A stretch of DNA of 5,966 nt from an uncultured Clostridia bacterium (GCA_937888765.1 CALASU010000123.1:1-5966); one strand, 5' to 3'. Positions 1 through 5,011 are shown, numbered from the stretch's first letter. The notes: generated by a model not told the origin, from the sequence alone. Made by a program: numbers and translations.

Positions 1-283
1 CGCCGGGACGCTCGATGGCCGGACCGGAGGTGGTCTTGATATTCACACCCATTTCATTGGCAATGATATTAGACAGTGTAGTCTTCCCCAAACCGGGAGG
101 GCCATACAGCAACACATGGTCAAGGGCTTCCCCTCTCTGCTTTGCCGCTTCAATAAATACCTTTAAATTTTTCTTTACGTTCTCCTGCCCGATATAGGTT
201 TCCAGTGTGGCAGGACGCAGCTTCGGTTCCAGTTCACGGTCTTCTTCCCGCAAGCCTGTTGTCAGAATCCGTCTTGTTTCCAA
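1..283 (-). CDS. ruvB: Holliday junction branch-migration ATPase RuvB, N-terminal part (cut by window edge)
   Basis: RuvB is the AAA+ motor that, loaded on DNA by RuvA, drives branch migration of Holliday junctions in recombinational repair. Only the first 94 codons are present; the rest lies beyond the left edge. The visible residues match the family: a short N-terminal arm rich in Arg/Glu, then LRPATLETYIGQ (about residues 22-33), a lysine-rich helix, and Walker A GPPGLGKT at residues 61-68, followed by NEMGVNIKTTSGPAIERPG, the usual RuvB stretch after the P-loop. The start is a TTG at 281-283, chosen because the family N-terminus fits it and an AGGTG-type ribosome binding site lies 7 nt upstream. 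The gene follows ruvA after 28 nt with no terminator between, so the two form one transcription unit. Identity is near certain; the TTG start is slightly less so. Confidence 0.95.
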   Translation of the reverse strand, partial: METRRILTTGLREEDRELEPKLRPATLETYIGQENVKKNLKVFIEAAKQRGEALDHVLLYGPPGLGKTTLSNIIANEMGVNIKTTSGPAIERPG

Positions 284-311
284 TATAAAACACCTGCTTC
301 TTTTATTGTTT

Positions 312-914
312 TTAAATCATCTTTCTCAATGCCGCTTTCAGAATCTCTTCTGTTGTCATGCCGTCCAGTGCCGCAGCATTCACCGCTTTTGCCGCTTCAC
401 TGCGGCTGTATCCCAGTGCCGTCAGTGCATCAATGGCTTCAAACTTCGCATCTGCCCCGCCTGTAGGCGAAAGTTCTCTCTGCCATACTTCGCCGTCAGA
501 GAATGCTTCTTCGGTTTTGAATTTATCTTTCAGTTCCAGAATCACACGCTGTGCTGTCTTTTTCCCCACTCCGGGAGCTTTGGAAAGCGTTTTTACATCC
601 TCGGACAGAACAGCCATGATCAGTTCCGAGGGTGTCAGCTGTGCCAGAAAGCCCAATGCCCCCTTTGGCCCAACACCGCTTACCTGAAGCAATTTATGAA
701 AAATCTCCTGCTCCTCTGCCGAAGCAAAGCCATATAAGGACATTCCATCTTCTTTCACATGAAAATATGTAAAAATTTTGATTTCTTCGCCAACCGCAGG
801 CAGCTTTGCCAGGGTTGCAGGCGAAACAAACACCCGATACCCGATGCCGCCTGTTTCCACAATAATCTCACTTTCCCTGCATCGCTCCAGTGTTCCCTTA
901 ATATATGCAATCAT
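312..914 (-). CDS. ruvA: Holliday junction-binding protein RuvA
   Basis: RuvA forms tetramers that bind four-way DNA junctions and recruit the RuvB motor. The 200-residue product has the normal family length and order: an N-terminal OB-fold beginning MIAYIKGTLE, two helix-hairpin-helix motifs (LLQVSGVGPKGALGFL around residues 71-86 and LSKAPGVGKKTAQRVI around 106-121), an acidic/polar linker with PTGG, and a C-terminal three-helix RuvB-contacting domain (EAIDALTALGYSRSEAAKAV and following). The frame is open further, to an ATG at 942-944, but RuvA proteins begin with MI(A/G)-x-(L/I)-(K/R)G, and GGTGA at 920-924 sits 5 nt before the ATG at 912-914. I therefore use the shorter start. It is the first gene of a ruvAB unit driven by the promoter at 977-1005. 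Confidence 0.96.
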   Translation of the reverse strand: MIAYIKGTLERCRESEIIVETGGIGYRVFVSPATLAKLPAVGEEIKIFTYFHVKEDGMSLYGFASAEEQEIFHKLLQVSGVGPKGALGFLAQLTPSELIMAVLSEDVKTLSKAPGVGKKTAQRVILELKDKFKTEEAFSDGEVWQRELSPTGGADAKFEAIDALTALGYSRSEAAKAVNAAALDGMTTEEILKAALRKMI

Positions 915-919
915 GCGTT

Positions 920-924
920 TCACC
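920..924 (-). promoter_or_regulatory. ruvA ribosome binding site
   Basis: GGTGA (read on the minus strand) lies 5 nt before the ATG at 912-914 and supports this start over the in-frame ATG at 942-944, which sits inside a hairpin. Confidence 0.6.
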
Positions 925-941
925 AAACTTCCCAATTCTCT

Positions 942-962
942 CATCGGGGATATTCCCCAATG
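942..962 (-). repeat. Inverted repeat / hairpin in the ruvAB leader
   Basis: On the minus strand CATTGGGGA, a 3-nt spacer ATA, then TCCCCGATG: nine pairs, one of them G-U. It starts about 8 nt after the predicted transcription start and about 28 nt before the ruvA start codon. It could be an RNA stem that protects or regulates the message, or a protein-binding site. It also buries the alternative ATG at 942-944. Confidence 0.55.
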
Positions 963-976
963 TACTTAACGTATCT

Positions 977-1005
977 ATTATACAAAAGGATGCCCCAAAG
1001 GGCAA
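977..1005 (-). promoter_or_regulatory. Sigma-A promoter of ruvAB
   Basis: On the minus strand, -35 TTGCCC (1000-1005), a 17-nt spacer and a perfect -10 TATAAT (977-982). The predicted transcription start is near 970, giving a leader of about 56 nt before ruvA. It lies just past the terminator of the CarD-family gene, so ruvAB has its own promoter. Confidence 0.8.
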
Positions 1006-1013
1006 GCCGAAAG

Positions 1014-1027
1014 CGAACATATTTTTG
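1014..1027. promoter_or_regulatory. Possible degenerate LexA/DinR (SOS) box upstream of ruvAB
   Basis: The plus strand reads CGAAC ATAT TTTTG. The Gram-positive LexA operator has CGAAC, four bases, then a GTTYG-like right half. The left half is perfect and the right half lacks only the G of GTT. It sits 8 nt upstream of the -35 box of ruvAB, an operon under SOS control in Bacillus subtilis. The broken right half makes this tentative. Confidence 0.3.
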
Positions 1028-1035
1028 CATTTTCA

Positions 1036-1070
1036 TAAAAAGAGGCAATATCCATAAACGGATACTGCCT
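1036..1070 (-). terminator. Intrinsic terminator of the CarD-family gene
   Basis: Read on the minus strand, AGGCAGTATCC (1060-1070), a 6-nt loop and GGATATTGCCT (1043-1053) form an 11-bp stem with one G-U pair, followed by CTTTTTATG. It starts 5 nt after the stop codon. Confidence 0.85.
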
Positions 1071-1075
1071 TATTC

Positions 1076-1585
1076 TTATCTGCCTTCTTCAATTTTCTTT
1101 GTAATATATTCCGGGATTTCTTCATAAGGGACATCCAACGCCAGAGAAAGCTCTCTGTGCAGCAGTTCTTTTGCCAGCTTGCTGAATTCCTGCTCTGTTT
1201 TCGCCAGCTTCTTCCCATTTTCTTCCATTACTTTTTCTTTGACATAAACGGTTTTAATCAGCTTGATCAGATCTTCACACTGATGTGTGTCCAGAAAGCC
1301 TTTATATTTTTCGCTCAATGCCCGCACATCCTGCCCGATGACGGATTCCTCCTGAATTTCGGGAATCTGCTGAATCATTCGTTCTGCCTGATCCTTTGTC
1401 AGAATCGGACGCATAAATACCTTTGTATCCAGTGGTGCATAGATTGTTCCCGAAGCAAATACAGGAGCCAGGGTATAGTATTTCTTGCCGCTGCGTCCCA
1501 TTGGTGTCCCGACAGGCACACCGATTTCTTCAATGCGGCAAATTCCATTGTTTCCATAAATCACAAGTTCTCCCTTTTGAAACAT
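1076..1585 (-). CDS. CarD/CdnL-family transcriptional regulator
   Basis: CarD/CdnL proteins bind the beta subunit of RNA polymerase through an N-terminal Tudor-like domain (shared with Mfd/TRCF) and stabilise the open promoter complex through a helical C-terminal domain. This 169-residue product fits in length and layout. Residues 1-60 are the beta-rich part (MFQKGELVIYGNNGICRIEEIG, then KKYYTLAPV and TIYAPLD), the hallmark of CarD_CdnL_TRCF domains. Residues 65-169 are charged and helical, with a conserved-looking HRELSLALDVPYEEIPEYI near the end. The start is firm: AGGAGG at 1593-1598 lies 7 nt before the ATG. The gene stands alone, with a likely promoter at 1653-1682 and a terminator at 1036-1070. 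Whether it acts as a global factor, like mycobacterial CarD, or a specific regulator cannot be seen here. Confidence 0.9.
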   Translation of the reverse strand: MFQKGELVIYGNNGICRIEEIGVPVGTPMGRSGKKYYTLAPVFASGTIYAPLDTKVFMRPILTKDQAERMIQQIPEIQEESVIGQDVRALSEKYKGFLDTHQCEDLIKLIKTVYVKEKVMEENGKKLAKTEQEFSKLAKELLHRELSLALDVPYEEIPEYITKKIEEGR

Positions 1586-1592
1586 ACCGATC

Positions 1593-1598
1593 CCTCCT
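1593..1598 (-). promoter_or_regulatory. Strong ribosome binding site of the CarD-family gene
   Basis: A full AGGAGG on the minus strand, 7 nt before the ATG at 1583-1585. It is the best ribosome binding site in the window and fixes the start. Confidence 0.85.
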
Positions 1599-1652
1599 GT
1601 AATGCGGAACTTCTTCTGTAATCTCTGTGTCAGATTATGTCATATACATAAA

Positions 1653-1682
1653 ATTGTATCACAGTTTTTTTACAGAATGCAA
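1653..1682 (-). promoter_or_regulatory. Probable promoter of the CarD-family gene
   Basis: Minus-strand -10 TACAAT (1653-1658) preceded by TGA, an extended -10, with a weak -35 TTGCAT (1677-1682) after an 18-nt spacer. The predicted start near 1646 leaves a leader of about 60 nt. The -35 matches consensus at only three positions, so the extended -10 carries the call. Confidence 0.5.
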
Positions 1683-1717
1683 ATGGGCATTTTTCCGAAA
1701 TCTTAAGGAAAAACGGC

Positions 1718-2161
1718 TTATTCCATGACAAGAATTTCAATTCCCGCTTCCTCCAGAATCGCTCTGGACAGTTCATCGGGGTATTCCCCTCTGTGCACGA
1801 TTCTTGTAATACCCGCATTGATAAGCATTTTCGCACAGATCACACAGGGCTGCAGTGTAATATAAATCGTAGCCCCCTCTGTACTGACACCGATTTTTGC
1901 CGCCTGAATGATGGCATTCTGCTCTGCGTGCAATGCACGGCAAAGCTCATGTCTTTGTCCTGAAGGAATGTTCAGTCTTGCTCGTTCACAGCCGCCCATT
2001 TCCGTGCAGTGCTTCAAACCAGAGGGTGCACCGTTATAGCCTGTTGTAATGATGCGGTTATCCTTTACGATCACAGCCCCCACCTGTCTGCGTAAGCAGG
2101 TAGAGCGTGTTTTCACGATTTCCGCGATTTCCATAAAATATTCGTCCCAGCTTGCTCTCAT
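1718..2161 (-). CDS. dCMP deaminase (zinc-dependent cytidine/deoxycytidylate deaminase family)
   Basis: This enzyme converts dCMP to dUMP, feeding thymidylate synthesis. The 147-residue product carries the full zinc deaminase signature: HAE at residues 78-80 (zinc-binding His and catalytic Glu, in RALHAEQNAI) and PCVIC at 105-109 (two zinc-binding Cys). Upstream, TGYNGAPSGLKHC (40-52) and the His/Cys-rich stretch to C74 match the insertion of dCMP deaminases, which can hold a second, structural zinc. This separates it from tRNA adenosine deaminase and cytidine deaminase. B. subtilis ComEB belongs to the same family. The start has AAGGGG about 7 nt upstream. No competence genes flank it. The intrinsic terminator of the CoA-transferase lies 65 nt upstream of its ATG, and I see no convincing promoter in that gap. 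Confidence 0.93.
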   Translation of the reverse strand: MRASWDEYFMEIAEIVKTRSTCLRRQVGAVIVKDNRIITTGYNGAPSGLKHCTEMGGCERARLNIPSGQRHELCRALHAEQNAIIQAAKIGVSTEGATIYITLQPCVICAKMLINAGITRIVHRGEYPDELSRAILEEAGIEILVME

Positions 2162-2225
2162 AGTATTTCCCCTTCTTTCCAGATTTATTCTTTTTTCTTT
2201 CCTATTGTTTCCAATTTTCGCCTAA

Positions 2226-2253
2226 GCAAAAAGCCCCGTTAAAAAACGGGGCT
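2226..2253 (-). terminator. Intrinsic terminator of the CoA-transferase gene
   Basis: On the minus strand AGCCCCGTT (2245-2253), loop TTTT, AACGGGGCT (2232-2240), then TTTTTGC: a perfect 9-bp GC-rich stem with a U tail, starting 15 nt after the stop codon. Confidence 0.95.
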
Positions 2254-2268
2254 GATCGTCAAAACTCA

Positions 2269-3579
2269 TCAGATAATGAGGTTCATTTTCTTTGCTTCGT
2301 ATGTCAGTTCTTCTCTGAATTCGGGAGCAGCCAGAGAGATGATCATTTTTGCTCTTTCGCTTGCTGTCTGACCTTTCAGACGAACAATGTTGTTTTCTGT
2401 TACCAGGAAGTCTACTTCGTTTTTGGATGTTGTAACGATAGAACCGGGTGTCAGAATGGGTTTGATTTTGGAGATCTGACCGTTTTTCGCTGTGGATGTC
2501 ATAGCGATGAAGCCTTTACCGCCTCTGGACAGGTTCGCACCGCGAACGAAGTCAACCTGACCGCCGGAACCGCTGTAGTGTGTTGTACCCAGAGATTCTG
2601 CACAAACCTGACCAAACAGGTCGATTTCTACACAAGCGTTAACGGAGATGAAGTTGTCATGCTGACCGATTACGTAAGGGTTGTTTGTGTAATCAACGGG
2701 GTGCAGTTCAAAAGCAGGGTTGTCATCCATGAAATCATACATTTTCTTGGAACCCATAGCCAGTGTAGCGATTGTTTTACCAACGTGGATGGGTTTGTTC
2801 ATGTTTGTAACCGCACCACATTCGATCAGATCAACCATGGAGTCTGTGAACATTTCTGTGTGGATACCCAGATCTGTTTTGTCTTTCAGCAGAACGCCTA
2901 CTGCGTTGGGAACACCGCCGATACCCAGCTGCAGAGTTGCACCGTTGGGTACTTCATCAGCAATCATAGCACCGATTTTTTTGTCAATATCTGTCAGAGG
3001 TACTTCGGGCAGAGTAACCAGATCAATGGAAACTTCGCACAGAGCTGTTACTTCAGAAATGTGGATCAGGTTGTTACCCATTACTCTGGGCATTTTGTCG
3101 TTTACTTCCAGCAGGATGATATCTGCTTTTCTCTTCATAGCGGGAACTTCAGCCGCTGCTGTACCGCAGGAGAAGTAGCCGTGTTTGTCCATAGGAGAAA
3201 CCTGTGCATAGAATACATTCAGTGTAGGCTGAACTTCTGTCCAATAACCGGGAATTGTACTGTAGTTATTGGGAATGTATGTGTACAGACCCTGCTGAAC
3301 ACCTTTTCTGCCGGGGCCGCCTGTGAACCAGGATACATAGTCATATTTGCCTTTCAGTTCGGGATCCATGAATGCGCTGCCTTTTTTGTTAGCCAGAGTC
3401 GCATGGTGCATTACACCTGTCAGTTCGCCGTTTCTTGCTCTGTCGCCGATTGCGTTACAGATTACCTGAGGTTCTTCCAGACCTGTGGGGCAAGCACAGA
3501 TGTCGCCGGATTTTACATGCATTGCAACTTCTGCGGGAGTTTTGCATTTTGCACGATACATTTCCTGAAATTTATTCAT
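2269..3579 (-). CDS. Acetyl-CoA hydrolase/transferase-family CoA-transferase (butyryl-/4-hydroxybutyrate-CoA:acetate type)
   Basis: The 436-residue product belongs to the acetyl-CoA hydrolase/transferase family, which includes butyryl-CoA:acetate CoA-transferase (But), 4-hydroxybutyrate CoA-transferase (AbfT) and Cat1-type enzymes. These move CoA between acids through a glutamyl-CoA intermediate in the cytoplasm during fermentation. Landmarks: VSPMDKHGYFSCG (128-139), EVNDKMPRVMG (158-168), LQLGIGGVPNAVG (216-228), HTEM (240-243) with E242 the likely catalytic Glu, SGSGGQVDFVRGA (336-348) and the C-terminal FLVTENNIVRLKGQTASERA (391-410). The exact substrate is not decidable: the N-terminal third differs clearly from the But sequences I remember. 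I use the ATG at 3577-3579 because AGGTGA lies 7 nt before it; the frame stays open to 3633 but that stretch is leader. Codon choice (GGT, CTG, AAC, ATC, GTT) suggests high expression. The gene is monocistronic, with its own promoter and terminator. Confidence 0.88.
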   Translation of the reverse strand: MNKFQEMYRAKCKTPAEVAMHVKSGDICACPTGLEEPQVICNAIGDRARNGELTGVMHHATLANKKGSAFMDPELKGKYDYVSWFTGGPGRKGVQQGLYTYIPNNYSTIPGYWTEVQPTLNVFYAQVSPMDKHGYFSCGTAAAEVPAMKRKADIILLEVNDKMPRVMGNNLIHISEVTALCEVSIDLVTLPEVPLTDIDKKIGAMIADEVPNGATLQLGIGGVPNAVGVLLKDKTDLGIHTEMFTDSMVDLIECGAVTNMNKPIHVGKTIATLAMGSKKMYDFMDDNPAFELHPVDYTNNPYVIGQHDNFISVNACVEIDLFGQVCAESLGTTHYSGSGGQVDFVRGANLSRGGKGFIAMTSTAKNGQISKIKPILTPGSIVTTSKNEVDFLVTENNIVRLKGQTASERAKMIISLAAPEFREELTYEAKKMNLII

Positions 3580-3586
3580 GTCAAAA

Positions 3587-3592
3587 TCACCT
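3587..3592 (-). promoter_or_regulatory. Ribosome binding site deciding the CoA-transferase start
   Basis: AGGTGA on the minus strand, 7 nt before the ATG at 3577-3579. It rules against the longer in-frame start at 3631-3633, whose extra 18 residues are unlike the family. Confidence 0.85.
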
Positions 3593-3626
3593 TTCTTTCG
3601 TTTCTTACAAAAAAATCGTACCAATA

Positions 3627-3658
3627 TATGCAAGTGTTATTCAAAATATCCTTGCATA
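3627..3658 (-). repeat. Inverted repeat in the CoA-transferase leader
   Basis: Perfect 8-bp arms TATGCAAG and CTTGCATA separated by 16 nt, centres about 24 bp apart. Both arms lie in the transcribed leader, about 15-46 nt after the predicted start and before the ribosome binding site. Including a G-U and a U-A pair, the RNA stem would reach 10 bp. It could be an operator or a leader hairpin. It does not match the CcpA cre or Rex consensus as I know them. Confidence 0.6.
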
Positions 3659-3679
3659 CAAAATACCTTTCGTCTTTCT

Positions 3680-3709
3680 ATTTTAGCATACACTCATAGA
3701 AAAAGTAAA
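3680..3709 (-). promoter_or_regulatory. Promoter of the CoA-transferase gene
   Basis: Minus-strand -35 TTTACT (3704-3709), an 18-nt spacer and -10 TAAAAT (3680-3685) with an upstream TGC, an extended -10. The predicted start near 3673 gives a leader of about 95 nt. Confidence 0.65.
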
Positions 3710-3774
3710 GGCTATCCTATTCTGTACTTTAAATAATACACTCTTTTTTAAAAAAAATCTACCCCATACAACGA

Positions 3775-3806
3775 AAAAACAGGACTTCCAGTAAAGTCCT
3801 GTTTTT
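3775..3806. terminator. Bidirectional intrinsic terminator after the P-loop gene
   Basis: AAAAACAGGACTT, loop CCAGTA, AAGTCCTGTTTTT: a 13-bp perfect stem with A and T runs on its flanks, so it can act on either strand. Only the minus strand has a gene leading into it (the P-loop gene, ending 55 nt upstream), and it insulates the CoA-transferase promoter from that gene. Confidence 0.9.
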
Positions 3807-3810
3807 CTAT

Positions 3811-3828
3811 ATTTAAAATATTTTAAAT
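3811..3828. repeat. 18-bp perfect AT-only palindrome
   Basis: ATTTAAAATATTTTAAAT is its own reverse complement. It lies between the P-loop gene stop and its terminator, in the transcribed 3' end. Being wholly A/T in an AT-rich gap, it may be chance or a nucleoid-protein site. Confidence 0.4.
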
Positions 3829-3861
3829 ACGAATTCAGCCCGATTTATGTAAGTCTATAAA

Positions 3862-4275
3862 TCAAATCAGGTACTGTTTTACTTCCGCGGGCAGTGCATC
3901 TGCTGCACCACTCACTACCATAACGAAATCCATTTCTGCTTCTTTGGAAGTTTTGTCCAGTTCCTGAACGAAAGAAACGAATTCTGCGTCATTCATACCA
4001 GCGATAATTTTGTTCAGACCATCTACATAAACTGTTTCGATGTCGCTATTCTGAGAAAGGATACCACACGCAAAAGCTCTGAATCTCATAGAATCTTCCA
4101 TAATGAACGCGGGTGTTTCCACGAAACGTACATTGTGGTGCAGATCCAGCATATGGCTGTTGTCATCGTCTACGTATACGATGCTGCCTTTTGCTTCTTT
4201 AACGGCTGCATTAGCCATGTCGATCATTTTTTTTGTTTTACCTTCACCTTTTTCACCTGCAAGAATTTTAACCAT
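3862..4275 (-). CDS. Small P-loop NTPase-like protein of unknown function
   Basis: I do not recognise this 137-residue protein. It begins with a short beta strand and a clear Walker A, GEKGEGKT at residues 7-14. A strand IVYVDDD follows at 32-38. A Walker B-like ETVYVDGLN lies at 80-88, with D85 the candidate Mg2+ ligand, and MDFVMVVSGA at 115-124 resembles the strand after Walker B, which often ends in a polar sensor residue. It therefore looks like a minimal RecA/ASCE-type nucleotide-binding core, well below the usual size and with no added domain, signal peptide or membrane segment. The start is supported by AGGGGGAG 6 nt upstream. Nearly all Gly codons are GGT and the codon bias resembles the neighbouring CoA-transferase, suggesting strong expression, as does the promoter at 4372-4400. 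It is monocistronic, so neighbours give no clue to its job. Confidence 0.85.
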   Translation of the reverse strand: MVKILAGEKGEGKTKKMIDMANAAVKEAKGSIVYVDDDNSHMLDLHHNVRFVETPAFIMEDSMRFRAFACGILSQNSDIETVYVDGLNKIIAGMNDAEFVSFVQELDKTSKEAEMDFVMVVSGAADALPAEVKQYLI

Positions 4276-4336
4276 TGCAATCTCCCCCTTTAATATGTTT
4301 AATATATTTCCGGTGATATTCCTTCGAAATTTTCAT
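4268..4336 (-). CDS. Possible 22-residue leader peptide overlapping the P-loop gene start
   Basis: An ATG at 4334-4336 opens a 22-codon frame, MKISKEYHRKYIKH and on, ending in TAA at 4268-4270, just inside the P-loop gene. It runs through that gene's ribosome binding site, so translation could be coupled. The peptide is Lys/His-rich. No good ribosome binding site precedes it, so it may be a chance frame in the leader. Confidence 0.25.
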   Translation of the reverse strand: MKISKEYHRKYIKHIKGGDCNG

Positions 4337-4342
4337 AATCTG

Positions 4343-4371
4343 ACAGGAATCCCACTAAGGAAATCTCCTGT
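4343..4371. repeat. Inverted repeat across the predicted P-loop gene transcription start
   Basis: ACAGGA, 17 nt, TCCTGT (minus strand), centres 23 bp apart, about two helical turns. It abuts the -10 box and spans the expected start near 4365, the usual place for a repressor operator. Arms are only 6 bp, so it is tentative. Confidence 0.4.
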
Positions 4372-4400
4372 ATTATATTAAATTCTATAAAACTTTTCAA
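4372..4400 (-). promoter_or_regulatory. Strong sigma-A promoter of the P-loop gene
   Basis: Minus-strand -35 TTGAAA (4395-4400, five of six), a 17-nt spacer and a perfect -10 TATAAT (4372-4377). This is the closest match to consensus in the window. The leader is about 90 nt. Confidence 0.88.
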
Positions 4401-4405
4401 ATTCC

Positions 4406-4437
4406 TTTTTTTTTAATGTATTTTTTTACGCTTTTTT
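4406..4437 (-). promoter_or_regulatory. A-tract UP-element-like region upstream of the P-loop gene promoter
   Basis: Three A-tracts on the minus strand (9, 7 and 6 bases at 4406-4414, 4421-4427 and 4432-4437), centred about 14 and 10.5 bp apart, immediately upstream of the -35 box. Such tracts bind the RNA polymerase alpha C-terminal domain or bend DNA. It fits a strong promoter. Confidence 0.5.
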
Positions 4438-4453
4438 CTCTTTCGACACTTTT

Positions 4454-4478
4454 CACAAAAACAGTCTTGTTTTTTGTG
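4454..4478 (-). terminator. Weak hairpin after the acetyltransferase gene
   Basis: CACAAAAAACA, loop AGAC, TGTTTTTGTG on the minus strand, a stem with one bulged A, starting 5 nt after the stop codon. It is AT-rich and no U run follows, so it is at best a poor terminator. The gene may rely on it or read through toward the P-loop gene. Confidence 0.3.
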
Positions 4479-4483
4479 CACTT

Positions 4484-5008
4484 TTACTTTTCTTCTGTAT
4501 ATTTATATACAACAGAATAGATCTGCTTTTTGTACCGTTCAAAGGTTGCTTTACTGATTTTTTCAGGCTTTGTCATGAATTTCAATGGGACAAAGTCCGT
4601 ATCCTTCCGCATCGGCGGCTGCAAATAAAAATGCACGTTATACATCAGTCCATGCCGCTCATAGAAAGCAATTCTCCGTCGGGTCAGTTCATCTTCGGGT
4701 TCTTCTACCTCCAGCACCATCGGTTTTCCCTTTTCTTCCAGAAGTGTATCCAACAGAAAACCACCATATCCGCCGTTTCGATATGCTTCTTTTACTGCAA
4801 AATGCTCAATATATAAAAAGTCATCTATTTCCCATGTCGCAAATACTGCCGCAAAATCCCCGTCTTTTCTGACACCATACAGAAAATACTGTTCTTCCTT
4901 AAGCAAAGCCCGCTGATCCTCTTTTGTACGCAGCTCCGTGATCGGGAAAGCACTTTCCAGCAAAGGAAATACCGCATCAAAGGTTTCTTCCGTGATCCGC
5001 TCAAACAT
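4484..5008 (-). CDS. GNAT-family N-acetyltransferase
   Basis: The 174-residue product is a GNAT acetyltransferase, moving an acetyl group from acetyl-CoA to an amine on an unknown substrate. The core is clear: the strand YIEHFAVKEAYR (66-77), the pyrophosphate-binding loop RNGGYG at 77-82 (R/Q-x-x-G-x-G/A), the helix GFLLDTLLEEKG, the strand PMVLEVEEPED (96-106), and the helix RRIAFYERHGL (111-121), the usual C-terminal GNAT motif. A basic tail of about 40 residues follows (LKFMTKPEKISKATFERYKKQIYSV). The start is the ATG at 5006-5008, preceded by GGGGTGAG; the in-frame ATG at 5030-5032 has no ribosome binding site. The gene is divergent from the protease, separated by 128 bp. Its own promoter is not obvious. 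Nothing shows whether it acts on proteins, antibiotics or small molecules. Confidence 0.88.
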   Translation of the reverse strand: MFERITEETFDAVFPLLESAFPITELRTKEDQRALLKEEQYFLYGVRKDGDFAAVFATWEIDDFLYIEHFAVKEAYRNGGYGGFLLDTLLEEKGKPMVLEVEEPEDELTRRRIAFYERHGLMYNVHFYLQPPMRKDTDFVPLKFMTKPEKISKATFERYKKQIYSVVYKYTEEK

Positions 5009-5011
5009 TTT

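Noticed and set aside
207..737. Plus-strand open frame across ruvB and ruvA (176 codons)
   Set aside because: It crosses two firmly identified minus-strand genes and its Cys/Phe/Arg-rich product resembles no family I know.
915..944. Ten-residue longer N-terminus for RuvA
   Set aside because: The family starts at MIAY, the closer start has GGTGA in front, and the upstream ATG lies inside a hairpin.
1683..1717. Hairpin after the dCMP deaminase as a terminator (TTTTTCC / GGAAAAA)
   Set aside because: The stem is AT-rich with a 10-nt loop and no U run follows it, so I cannot support termination there.
3580..3633. Eighteen-residue longer N-terminus for the CoA-transferase
   Set aside because: The extension (HILVRFFCKKRKKG and on) is encoded by the leader and contains the ribosome binding site of the true start.
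2578..3699. Long plus-strand open frame opposite the CoA-transferase (373 codons)
   Set aside because: It is antisense to a gene with clear family motifs, its product is rich in Cys, Phe and His with no recognisable domain, and it has no ribosome binding site. It is a by-product of the biased codon use on the other strand.
3740..3760. T8/A6 run upstream of the CoA-transferase promoter as a regulatory palindrome
   Set aside because: It is a low-complexity tract in an AT-rich gap and lies well upstream of the better promoter at 3680-3709.
4299..4355. GTG-started 18-residue leader frame with AGGAG upstream
   Set aside because: The AGGAG at 4365-4369 falls at or before the predicted transcription start, so it is probably not in the message.
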